A stretch of 28,434 bases of DNA from an uncultured Bacillota bacterium (GTDB lineage: Bacteria; Bacillota_I; Bacilli_A; RF39; UBA660). This document shows, one piece after another, positions 7,061 through 14,624 of the stretch. The position numbers were made by a program, and so were the translations under genes. Every line of letters starts with the position of its first letter. Position 1 is the stretch's first letter. The stretch lies in the NCBI GenBank assembly GCA_947165195.1, contig CAMUZJ010000007.1:1-28434 (forward strand), in the 5' to 3' direction. A model generated the notes under the pieces. It saw nothing but the letters and a program-made list of their open reading frames with translations, made no database searches and had not been told where the DNA came from.

Positions 7061-7648
7061 ATGAAAATCCCTTTACGGTACCAAATGACAGAGTTTGATT
7101 GTGGTCCAACCTCTGTTCAAAATGCGATTAGCTATTTGTTTGAAAGAGAAGAAATACCTGCTATCTTTATGAAAGCAGTTTCTACCTATACGTTAGATTG
7201 CTATGATAAGAAAGGCAATATAGGACAAGGTGGTACTAGTATTGACGCTATGAAGATGCTATATAAATGGTTTATGATATATTCTAGGAAAAATGATTTT
7301 CCATTAGAATGTGAATATTATAGGAGCGAATCTGTAAATTTTTCTACTATCCGCAAAGCATTAGAAATAGGATCTTGTATTGTACTACGAACACTTTTAG
7401 ATGTAGAACATTACATTTTACTGACTGGTATTGATAAAAACTATGTATATGCATTTGATCCCTATAAAGCGGATAAAGATTATTATGAAGAGAAAATAGA
7501 AGTATTAGAAGATAGATTATTTGACTACAATAGAAAAATAGCTATTTCTAGATTTAAATCTTATGCCAAAGATACGAATCTCTCCCTTGGACCAATTAAT
7601 AGAAGAGAATGCTTAATAATGAGAAAAACTTCTGATACTATTATTTGA
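7061..7648 (+). CDS. C39-like cysteine peptidase domain protein
   Basis: A 195-residue papain-fold protein of the peptidase C39-like group. It has C14 in FDCGPTS, H117 in EHYILLTGID and D133 in AFDPY, a complete Cys-His-Asp triad. There is no signal peptide and no ABC transporter domain, so it is not the leader-cleaving part of a bacteriocin exporter; stand-alone members are of unknown function. ATG at 7061 is chosen because AGGAGG (7046-7051) lies 9 bases upstream; the TTG at 7052 would abut the ribosome site. It is the last gene of the hydrolase run, and its stop codon lies inside the -35 of the next promoter. Confidence 0.75.
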   Translation: MKIPLRYQMTEFDCGPTSVQNAISYLFEREEIPAIFMKAVSTYTLDCYDKKGNIGQGGTSIDAMKMLYKWFMIYSRKNDFPLECEYYRSESVNFSTIRKALEIGSCIVLRTLLDVEHYILLTGIDKNYVYAFDPYKADKDYYEEKIEVLEDRLFDYNRKIAISRFKSYAKDTNLSLGPINRRECLIMRKTSDTII

Positions 7649-7673
7649 AATTTTTTCCTTAATATGGTATAAT
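7645..7673 (+). promoter_or_regulatory. Strong promoter of the YhgE/Pip gene
   Basis: TTGAAA (7645-7650) and TATAAT (7668-7673) are 17 bp apart, with TGG just before the -10 (extended -10). The -35 overlaps the stop codon of the preceding peptidase gene. Confidence 0.85.
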
Positions 7674-7684
7674 ATGCCATTAAG
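7658..7684. promoter_or_regulatory. Dyad over the -10: candidate repressor operator
   Basis: CTTA...ATGG and CCAT...TAAG form an imperfect palindrome centred in the -10. The core ATGG/CCAT arms continue inward through a G-T and three A-T pairs, and the outer CTTA/TAAG arms are offset by two bases. A protein bound here would block the promoter. No TetR-type repressor gene is in the window. Confidence 0.45.
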
Positions 7685-7723
7685 TATGGACATAAAAAGG
7701 AATAGAAATGAAGGGTTGTAAAA

Positions 7724-9820
7724 ATGAAAGAGATAATAAATATATTTATTAATGATATAAAAAATATATCTAAGCAAAAAATTGCTATTGTTATTCTCAT
7801 TGGTATTCTAATCATTCCAGGAATTTATGCATGGTTTAACATTGATTCTAACTGGAATCCTTATGATAATACAGGAAATTTGCCAATTGCCATTGTTAAT
7901 AAAGATAAAGGAGTTACTTTATTAGAAGAAAATCTTAATATGGGAGACTTAATGGAAGAAAGTCTTAAGAAAAACCATAATATGAAATGGATTTTTACAG
8001 ATGAAATTACTGCTAATAAAAAAGTTGATCGAGGAGAGTATTATGGTGAAATTGTTATTCCAGAAGACTTTAGTCAAAAAATAGTAACCTTATTTGATAA
8101 TGGAGAAATTAAAAAACCAGAGTTTGATTTTTATGTAAATCAAAAGAAAAATCCGATAGCACCTATTATTGTAGATAAAGCGGTTGGTACTATTCAAAAT
8201 ACACTAAACCAGAACTTTGTTAATGCCTTTATTTATAAAATTATAGATACAGCTGAAAATATGGATGTAGTAGGTAAGGGAGAAAATAGTACTAACGAAT
8301 TAATTATAAAATTAACGGAAACAAAGAAAAGTGTGCAAGAGTTACGGAAAATTATGACAGCTATTTCAACTGCTTCTAATTCTACTAGTAAATCACTAAG
8401 TGCAGTAAGAGATTTGATTCCAGAAAAAAGTGAATTTTCAAATATTGACATAAATAATATACAAGACTATTTTAATAGTACCTATCAAACATTAGATAAT
8501 AATTTATCCTTTATTGTATCTTCCATAAATGATAAAGGTGAAGAGATAAATACTTTGATTCAATCTATAGATAGTACTAATGCCTCTGAAAAATTACCAG
8601 CTATTGCAGAAAAATTAACTACTATGAAAAGTGATTTGAATAGTATATTGAATGCTCTATCATCCATCGATACTGTTGTGCCATCTTCTGCCATTGCAGA
8701 TATAGAAAATAAGATTAAGAATTTAGTAAGTGAAATAGATACAATGCAAGAATTGATTTCACAAGATACTATTACCTCTGATGATATAGAAAACATTAAA
8801 AAGAAGTGGCAAGAATTGAATACGCAACTATTGGATGTAGTAAGTACTTATAGTTCTAGTATTCAAAATGAAATGAATACTATATATACAAATGCCTCAA
8901 ATTCTTTAAGTCAATTAACAATACTGATCGCAAGAATTGATGAGTCTTTAAAAAACTTAGATTCTGCTATGGCAAATTTAATAGGAGCTTTGAATAGTAC
9001 TACGCAATTATCTGGAAGTATGGATGAAATATTACTAGGAGTAGAAGTTGGAATTGATGATGTCATTAAAAGATTGAGTGCAACAGCAGATAGTGAGTTG
9101 TATGCTAAAATAGTAGCCTTATTACAAAACGATCCTGCCGTTGTTGCAGACTTTATATCCTCTCCTATTGAGACCAATGAAATAAATTTATACTCTATTA
9201 ATTCGTACGGATCTAAAATGGCAGCATTCTATACAATCTTAGCGTGTTGGGTTGGTTGTACGTTACTAATTTCTATTTTAAAGACAGATATAAAAAGAAC
9301 AAAAAAGAATAAAGAATTAAAAAATTATCAAACCTTCTTTGGTAGATTTATTATCTTTGCTATTATGGCAATACTACAAGGATTTATTATTGGAATAGGA
9401 GATATCATTATGCAAGTACAAGTTGTTAATTATCAACTATTCTTGCTAACCATTATGTTTTCTAGTTTGGTTTTTGTACTAATTGTTTATTCCTTAACAA
9501 TATCTTTAGGAAAAATTGGAGAAGCAATGGCAATTGTATTTATGGTATTACAAGTAGCTGGTTCTGGAGGAACCTTTCCGTTAGAATTGTTACCAAGATT
9601 TTATCAAATTTTTCATGAATTTATGCCTTTTTACCCAGCAATGAATGCATTAAGAGAAACGATTGGTGGTTTTTATGAAAATGACTACATTGTTTATATG
9701 CTACAATTATCATGCCATACCATTATTCCATTACTCCTTGGATTAGGTTTTAGAAGACATATTGTTCATATAAAAGAAAAAGCCGATAAATCATTAGAAA
9801 AAACAGATATAATTATTTAA
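7724..9820 (+). CDS. YhgE/Pip family membrane protein (ABC-2 type)
   Basis: This 698-residue integral membrane protein belongs to the YhgE/Pip ('phage infection protein') family. The N-terminal membrane segment (about 18-38) with IPGIYAWFNIDSNWNPYDNTGNLPIAIVNKDKG is the family signature. It is followed by a large extracytoplasmic, Ser/Asn-rich coiled-coil region (about 190-490) and, after YSINSYGSKMAAFYTILACWVG, by five membrane segments up to about 685, an ABC-2 permease-like layout. Family members are linked to phage adsorption, to export linked with type VII secretion (EsaA relatives) and to drug efflux; none of these can be assigned here. The ribosome site GAAGGG is 8 bp before the ATG. 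The gene has its own promoter with a possible operator and is followed after 19 bp by an acetyltransferase gene. Confidence 0.9.
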   Translation: MKEIINIFINDIKNISKQKIAIVILIGILIIPGIYAWFNIDSNWNPYDNTGNLPIAIVNKDKGVTLLEENLNMGDLMEESLKKNHNMKWIFTDEITANKKVDRGEYYGEIVIPEDFSQKIVTLFDNGEIKKPEFDFYVNQKKNPIAPIIVDKAVGTIQNTLNQNFVNAFIYKIIDTAENMDVVGKGENSTNELIIKLTETKKSVQELRKIMTAISTASNSTSKSLSAVRDLIPEKSEFSNIDINNIQDYFNSTYQTLDNNLSFIVSSINDKGEEINTLIQSIDSTNASEKLPAIAEKLTTMKSDLNSILNALSSIDTVVPSSAIADIENKIKNLVSEIDTMQELISQDTITSDDIENIKKKWQELNTQLLDVVSTYSSSIQNEMNTIYTNASNSLSQLTILIARIDESLKNLDSAMANLIGALNSTTQLSGSMDEILLGVEVGIDDVIKRLSATADSELYAKIVALLQNDPAVVADFISSPIETNEINLYSINSYGSKMAAFYTILACWVGCTLLISILKTDIKRTKKNKELKNYQTFFGRFIIFAIMAILQGFIIGIGDIIMQVQVVNYQLFLLTIMFSSLVFVLIVYSLTISLGKIGEAMAIVFMVLQVAGSGGTFPLELLPRFYQIFHEFMPFYPAMNALRETIGGFYENDYIVYMLQLSCHTIIPLLLGLGFRRHIVHIKEKADKSLEKTDIII

Positions 9821-9839
9821 TAAAAGTAGGTGTAACCTT

Positions 9840-10343
9840 ATGCAAATAAAATTAGAAAATCTAGAATGTAATTATGAAAATATCAATATAGATGAATATA
9901 TTACCTTTAGAGAATTTATATTATCTCAAATGGAACATCCAGAATGGTTAGGAGTTTTTTCAAAAGAGGATTTACTTACCTTACTAAATAATCATTCTAA
10001 AATATGGATGTATTATTTAGAAGGAGAAATAGTTTGCTCTATGATGTTTATTCCCGCAACAGAAAAAGATAGGATTAGATTTGATTTAGAAAATGACTAT
10101 AAACAAGTAGCTAATTATGGACCAATGATGGTAAATCCTAAATATAGAGGAAATCATCTACAATATCAAATGTTACAAGTATTAGATCAATATGCTAAAG
10201 AAAATGGCTATCAATATGCAGTCGTAACCATTAGTCCAGAAAATAGTTTTTCTATTCATAATATAGAAAAAGATAACTTTCAATTGATAAAACAGAAACA
10301 ATTTACAAGAGGACTTAGAAATATATATTTAAAAAAATACTAA
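9840..10343 (+). CDS. GNAT family N-acetyltransferase
   Basis: A 167-residue GNAT-fold acetyltransferase. The central strand and turn YGPMMVNPKYRGNHLQYQML are the acetyl-CoA pyrophosphate-binding motif (R-G-N-H in place of the usual R/Q-x-x-G-x-G/A), followed by the helix LDQYAKENGYQYAVVTISPEN and an Asn-x-x-Ser-type C-terminal strand pair. Substrate is unknown; small-molecule or peptide amines are usual. It is the second gene of the YhgE/Pip unit, ribosome site AGGTG, and is closed by a strong terminator. Confidence 0.8.
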   Translation: MQIKLENLECNYENINIDEYITFREFILSQMEHPEWLGVFSKEDLLTLLNNHSKIWMYYLEGEIVCSMMFIPATEKDRIRFDLENDYKQVANYGPMMVNPKYRGNHLQYQMLQVLDQYAKENGYQYAVVTISPENSFSIHNIEKDNFQLIKQKQFTRGLRNIYLKKY

Positions 10344-10356
10344 AAATAAAAATACA

Positions 10357-10394
10357 AATACAAATATTCAATAGAAAATATTTGTATTTTTTTT
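10357..10394 (+). terminator. Terminator behind the acetyltransferase gene
   Basis: A 12-bp perfect hairpin (10357-10368 with 10377-10388, 8-base loop) runs into a T tract to 10394. It separates the YhgE/Pip unit from the VTC operon. Confidence 0.9.
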
Positions 10395-10401
10395 GTAAAA
10401 A

Positions 10402-10429
10402 TTTAATCATTTTTAATCTTCATTTAATT
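10402..10429 (+). promoter_or_regulatory. Three direct repeats, OmpR/PhoB-type box
   Basis: TTTAATC (10402-10408), TTTAATC (10412-10418) and TTTAATT (10423-10429) repeat in the same orientation with steps of 10 and 11 bp, about one helical turn. Such spacing is typical of tandem binding by OmpR-family response regulators (PhoB/PhoP boxes repeat every 11 bp). The last repeat ends 9 bp before the -10, where the -35 should lie. The region is AT-rich, so chance is possible. Confidence 0.45.
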
Positions 10430-10438
10430 TTCACTTCC

Positions 10439-10444
10439 TATACT
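10439..10444 (+). promoter_or_regulatory. -10 element of the VTC operon, no -35
   Basis: TATACT matches the -10 consensus at 5 of 6 positions, 27 bp before the ATG. The bases 17 bp upstream (ATCTTC) do not resemble a -35, which fits an activator-dependent promoter. Confidence 0.5.
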
Positions 10445-10470
10445 TAAACCATCAAAAGAAAGGAGAAATT

Positions 10471-11160
10471 ATGTATAGTAAAAATTTTAAAAGGATTGAG
10501 AAAAAATATCTTTTAACAGAAGAAGAAAAAAAAGAAATCTTAAAAAGAATCAGTCCTTATATAGAAAAAGATAAATATCATGAAACAACAATAGGAAATA
10601 TTTACTTTGATACAGAACATGATGATTTAATCATTCGTTCCATAGAAAAACCATTATTTAAAGAAAAAATTCGGGTAAGATGTTATGGAACACCTACATT
10701 AGAAGATGAAGTATTCTTAGAACTAAAAAGTAAATATAGAGGAGTGGTAGGAAAAAGAAGAGTAAAACTAACCCTAGAAGAATTATATGATTTTATAGAT
10801 AATGATAAATATGATAAAAATAATCAAATTATGAAAGAAATAGCTTATCATTATAAACATTATCAAGTATATCCAAAAATATATGTAGCATATGATAGAA
10901 AAAGCTACAAAGGAATAGAAGAAGATGGATTAAGAATTACCTTTGATAGTCATTTAAGAAGTAGAAGAGTTGACTTAAAATTAGAATCAGGAGATTATGG
11001 AGATGAATATTTTGAAACTCCCAAATATATAATGGAGATTAAAACATTAGGTTCTCTACCATTATGGTTTACAAAAATATTAACAGAATTAAAAATATAT
11101 CCGAAATCATTTTCAAAATATGGAAACATTTATAAGAAGGAGAGTGGTGTTAAATGTTAA
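10471..11160 (+). CDS. VTC / polyphosphate polymerase domain protein (CYTH fold)
   Basis: This 229-residue soluble protein has a VTC-type CYTH tunnel domain, the fold of the yeast Vtc4 polyphosphate polymerase. Basic and acidic tunnel residues recur in order: K11/K12 in RIEKKYLL, R68 and R70 in KIRVRCYG, E84/K86/K88 in LELKSKYRG, KRR (95-97), the Arg of YDRKSY, the Arg of LRITFDSHLR, E189 and K191 in IMEIKT, and K212/K216 near the C terminus. This is a complete set for binding triphosphate or polyphosphate plus metal. It has no membrane segment, but the next gene encodes a membrane protein and overlaps by 7 bp, suggesting a complex at the membrane. First gene of a six-gene operon, ribosome site AAAGGAG. 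Whether it makes polyphosphate or handles another phosphorylated polymer is open. Confidence 0.85.
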   Translation: MYSKNFKRIEKKYLLTEEEKKEILKRISPYIEKDKYHETTIGNIYFDTEHDDLIIRSIEKPLFKEKIRVRCYGTPTLEDEVFLELKSKYRGVVGKRRVKLTLEELYDFIDNDKYDKNNQIMKEIAYHYKHYQVYPKIYVAYDRKSYKGIEEDGLRITFDSHLRSRRVDLKLESGDYGDEYFETPKYIMEIKTLGSLPLWFTKILTELKIYPKSFSKYGNIYKKESGVKC

Positions 11161-11825
11161 ACAGTTTATTTTCAAATGTAACTTCTAATTTAGATTTATT
11201 ATCTTTTGGTATCTGTACATTAGTAGCAATAATTTCAGGATTTTTTATAGCTTTAACTCATAAATATACATCTAAATATTCGAAAGGTTATTTAACAACA
11301 ATTAGTCTTTTACCTTTCTTAGTACAAATCGTTATCACTTTAGTAAATGGTAACCTGGGAACAGGTATAGCAATTATGGGAGCATTTAGCTTAGTAAAAT
11401 TTAGAAGTATTCCAGGAACAGCAAAAGAAATATTATCCGTATTCTTTGCAATGACTGTAGGTTTAGCAGTAGGTACTGGATTTGTAGGAATAGCCTGCTT
11501 AATCACAATAGTTGGATGTCTATTCTTACTACTTTATAATAAAATAACATTATTTGAAAAAGACAGTCGAGAAAAGATGCTTAAAATAGAAATACCAGAA
11601 GATTTAGATTATACGGGTGTATTTCAAGAAGAATTTGATAAGTATACAACAAAAGCAAACTTAGTAAAATCTAAAACAATCGATATGGGCAGTATGTATG
11701 AATTAACTTATATAGTAACCTTAAAAGACATAAAGGAAGAAAAGAAATTTATAGATGACTTACGAGTAAAAAATGGAAATTTAAAAATTATGATAAGTCA
11801 GTCAATGGAGGAGTGGAATTTATAA
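11154..11825 (+). CDS. DUF4956 membrane protein
   Basis: This 223-residue protein has three to four N-terminal membrane segments (about 17-35, 47-65, 100-128) and a soluble C-terminal domain (about 135-223) with the alpha/beta look of an ACT/ferredoxin-like domain. The loop GAFSLVKFRSIPGTAKEI (about 77-94) is the hallmark of DUF4956. From memory, such genes are commonly next to VTC-domain genes, as here, and membrane partnership with the VTC protein is a reasonable guess. It overlaps the VTC gene by 7 bp and is separated from the next gene by 1 bp. No biochemical function is known to me. Confidence 0.88.
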   Translation: MLNSLFSNVTSNLDLLSFGICTLVAIISGFFIALTHKYTSKYSKGYLTTISLLPFLVQIVITLVNGNLGTGIAIMGAFSLVKFRSIPGTAKEILSVFFAMTVGLAVGTGFVGIACLITIVGCLFLLLYNKITLFEKDSREKMLKIEIPEDLDYTGVFQEEFDKYTTKANLVKSKTIDMGSMYELTYIVTLKDIKEEKKFIDDLRVKNGNLKIMISQSMEEWNL

Positions 11826-11826
11826 G

Positions 11827-13551
11827 ATGAATAATAGAAAAAAGATAGCGTTACTCATAATTCTTTCCTTAATAGTAATGGGAGGAATTACAGGATACTT
11901 AGTTTATCAACAAAAAACAACGAATCAAAGTAGCAGTTTTGATACATCTACTTTAAATACAAAAGATGATACTATTGATTGGTCTAAGTATGATGGGAAA
12001 ACCATTACTTTGAAAGAATCATTAACAATTACAAGTGGTGGTGTATATACACTTACAGGTACTTTAAAAGATGGAAGTATTACCATTAATACAGAAGATA
12101 ATGTTAAGCTAACTCTAAATAATGTTAGTATTACAAGTAGTAATAGTCCAGCTATAATTGTAGAAAATGCTAAAAACTTAGTAATAGAGTTAGCAGATGG
12201 TACAACGAACTATTTGGAAGATGGTAGTACATATTCTTCTACTTATAGTGAGATGGATGGAGTTATTTATAGTACTGATGACTTATTCTTAGAAGGAACT
12301 GGTAGTCTAGAAGTAAAAGCAAATCATGGAGATGGAATTGTATCTAAAGATGATTTAAAAATATCTAGTGGTACTTATATTATTACAAGTAGTGATGATG
12401 CTATTAGGGGAACAGACTCTGTATATATAAAAGATGGATCATTTACAATTACTTCAGGTGGAGATGGAATTAAATCTACGAAAGAAGAAGATACTAATAA
12501 AGGATATGTCTATATAGAAAATGGTACTTTTAAAATAACTTCTTCCTTAGATGGTATTAGTGCTATTACAAAACTATATATAGAAGATGGTAGCTTTGAT
12601 ATAACAACAGGTGGTGGAAGTAGTAATTCTAGTACACAGTCAGGATGGGGTATATGGAATTCTAAAAGTACTTCTACAACTACTTCTAGTGCGAAAGGAT
12701 TAAAATCTAATGATACGATTACTATTAATGGAGGAAAATTTGAATTAAATACTTCAGATGATGCGGTTCATTCTAATAACTATGTTGAAATTAGTAAGGC
12801 AACATTAAATATTACATCTGGAGATGACGGAGTTCATGCCGATAGTGAAATTGTTATCAATAGTGGTATAATAGACATAAGCCAAAGCTATGAAGGAATA
12901 GAAGCCGCTATTATTACCATAAATGATGGAGAAATACATGTGGTTGCTAGTGATGATGGAATCAATGTAGCTGGTGGTAATGACCAATCAAGCATGAATC
13001 GCCCTGGACAGAATACAGTTAATTCTACATCTAATAATAAATTAACAATCAATGGAGGAACAATTTATGTAAATTCAACAGGTGATGGAATTGATATCAA
13101 TGGATCTGGCTATATTTATGGAGGAGAAGTTACAGTAGAAGGTCCGACCGATAATGGAAATGCTGCACTAGATTATGATGGAGAATTTGTAGTAGATAAA
13201 GGTACTGTTATATCCGTAGGTTCTTCTGGAATGTTACAAGGAATTAGTAGTAGTTCTAAACAAAATAATATAAAAGCTTACTTAAGTAATGTAGGTGCTA
13301 ATACCAAAATATCTATTGTAGATAGTAATAATAATGAAATTATTGACTTTACTCCATCTAAATCTTATTCTTCTATAGTCGTATCTTCTAGTAAGCTAGA
13401 AACAGGAAATACTTATAAGATTTTAATCAATGGAGAAGAATATCAAACATTTACGATTAGTTCTGTGACAACAACGATTGGAAGTAATAATGGTAATGGC
13501 GGTATGATGCAAGGTGGAATGCCACAAGGTGGTGGACGCGTTAGAAGATAA
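11827..13551 (+). CDS. Membrane-anchored beta-helix carbohydrate-binding protein (Cthe_2159-like)
   Basis: This 574-residue surface protein has an N-terminal anchor (residues 5-27 after basic NNRKK), a Ser/Thr-rich linker and a long right-handed beta-helix. Helix turns are marked by repeated acidic loops: SDDAI, GGDGI, SLDGI, SDDAV, GDDGV, SYEGI, SDDGI and TGDGI. They look like stacked calcium sites and match the carbohydrate-binding Cthe_2159-type domain, known to bind acidic and cellulosic polysaccharides. A small beta domain (about 475-555) and a Gly/Met-rich tail (GGMMQGGMPQGGG, then RVRR) close it. It would sit outside the membrane and hold an acidic polymer, fitting its place between the VTC/DUF4956 pair and a glycosyltransferase. 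It lacks a CotH kinase domain, which I recall accompanying VTC genes elsewhere. Confidence 0.82.
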   Translation: MNNRKKIALLIILSLIVMGGITGYLVYQQKTTNQSSSFDTSTLNTKDDTIDWSKYDGKTITLKESLTITSGGVYTLTGTLKDGSITINTEDNVKLTLNNVSITSSNSPAIIVENAKNLVIELADGTTNYLEDGSTYSSTYSEMDGVIYSTDDLFLEGTGSLEVKANHGDGIVSKDDLKISSGTYIITSSDDAIRGTDSVYIKDGSFTITSGGDGIKSTKEEDTNKGYVYIENGTFKITSSLDGISAITKLYIEDGSFDITTGGGSSNSSTQSGWGIWNSKSTSTTTSSAKGLKSNDTITINGGKFELNTSDDAVHSNNYVEISKATLNITSGDDGVHADSEIVINSGIIDISQSYEGIEAAIITINDGEIHVVASDDGINVAGGNDQSSMNRPGQNTVNSTSNNKLTINGGTIYVNSTGDGIDINGSGYIYGGEVTVEGPTDNGNAALDYDGEFVVDKGTVISVGSSGMLQGISSSSKQNNIKAYLSNVGANTKISIVDSNNNEIIDFTPSKSYSSIVVSSSKLETGNTYKILINGEEYQTFTISSVTTTIGSNNGNGGMMQGGMPQGGGRVRR

Positions 13552-13571
13552 AATAAGAAAGAGAGAGTTTT

Positions 13572-14624
13572 ATGAATAGAGAATATAAGTATATTGCCTT
13601 AATACCTGCTTATAACCCAGATTCTAAATTAGAAAAATTAGTAGAGGAACTATTAAAAAATCATTATGAAGTAATCGTTATCAATGATGGAAGTAAAGCT
13701 ACATCTGATCAAGTTTTTTCCAATGTAGAAACAAAATGTATGGTAATCGATCATGAAATGAATAAAGGAAAAGGACAAGCTCTAAAAACAGGGCTTTCCT
13801 ATATTCGTGATAATTACCAGGAAAACTACATTGTAGTTACTATGGATTGTGATGGGCAACATACTCTAAAAGATGCCATGAAACTATGTAAATTTACAGA
13901 GAATCATCCTGATTATCTAGTCTTAGGTAGTAGAAAATTAGATCAAAATGTTCCACTAAGAAGTAAAGTAGGAAATATGATTACTAGATATGTATATAGT
14001 CTTGCTAGTGGAGTAGATGTTTATGATACTCAAACAGGACTTAGAGCTTTTAGCAATAAATTAGTAGAGGAAATGTTAGAAATAAAAGGAGATAGATATG
14101 AATATGAAATTAATGTATTATTACAACTTGCTAAAGAAGGAGTTCCTATCAAAGAAATAACTATTCAGACAATCTATATAGATAATAATTCAGAATCTCA
14201 TTTTCATCCTATTAAAGATTCCTTTAAAATCTATAAAGAGATATTAAAATTCTGTCTTTCCTCTTTATTATCTTTCTTTATAGATGTGCTTCTTTATTCT
14301 CTATTTTTATTGGTATTTCAAAATCATAACTACTCCATTCAAATATCCAATGTACTTGCTAGAGTATTTAGTGCAACTTTTAACTATACAGCTAATAAAA
14401 AGTATGTATTTAAACAAAAAGGTAGTGCTATAAAATCTCTCTTCTCGTATGTTTCCCTTGCAATATGCATATTATTACTTAATACAGTTTTATTGACAAT
14501 TCTTGTTAACGTATTATCTATGAATAGTATTTTAGCAAAAGTCTTAACAGAGATTACTTTATTTATAATGAGCTATATTGTACAACATAAAATAATATTT
14601 AGAGGTGGTGTGACTGAAAAATAA
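13572..14624 (+). CDS. GT2 glycosyltransferase fused to a GtrA membrane domain
   Basis: A 350-residue fusion. Residues 1 to about 220 are a GT2 domain of the polyprenyl-phosphate sugar transferase type (DPM1/GtrB-like): ALIPAYNPD, VINDGSKA, NKGKGQALKTGL, MDCDGQHT (metal-binding DxD-type motif) and DTQTGLRAFS. Residues about 225-345 are a GtrA domain with four membrane segments and the typical NY-TANKKYVFK loop. Together they suggest transfer of a sugar from an NDP donor to undecaprenyl phosphate and flipping of the product to the outside, where it can decorate a surface polymer. Fourth gene of the operon, 20 bp after the beta-helix gene with GAGAGAG upstream. The next gene begins inside its last codons. 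Confidence 0.9.
   Translation: MNREYKYIALIPAYNPDSKLEKLVEELLKNHYEVIVINDGSKATSDQVFSNVETKCMVIDHEMNKGKGQALKTGLSYIRDNYQENYIVVTMDCDGQHTLKDAMKLCKFTENHPDYLVLGSRKLDQNVPLRSKVGNMITRYVYSLASGVDVYDTQTGLRAFSNKLVEEMLEIKGDRYEYEINVLLQLAKEGVPIKEITIQTIYIDNNSESHFHPIKDSFKIYKEILKFCLSSLLSFFIDVLLYSLFLLVFQNHNYSIQISNVLARVFSATFNYTANKKYVFKQKGSAIKSLFSYVSLAICILLLNTVLLTILVNVLSMNSILAKVLTEITLFIMSYIVQHKIIFRGGVTEK

Noticed and set aside
12000..13500. Direct repeats in the DNA of the beta-helix gene
   Set aside because: They reflect the repetitive protein structure (acidic turns), not a mobile or CRISPR repeat.
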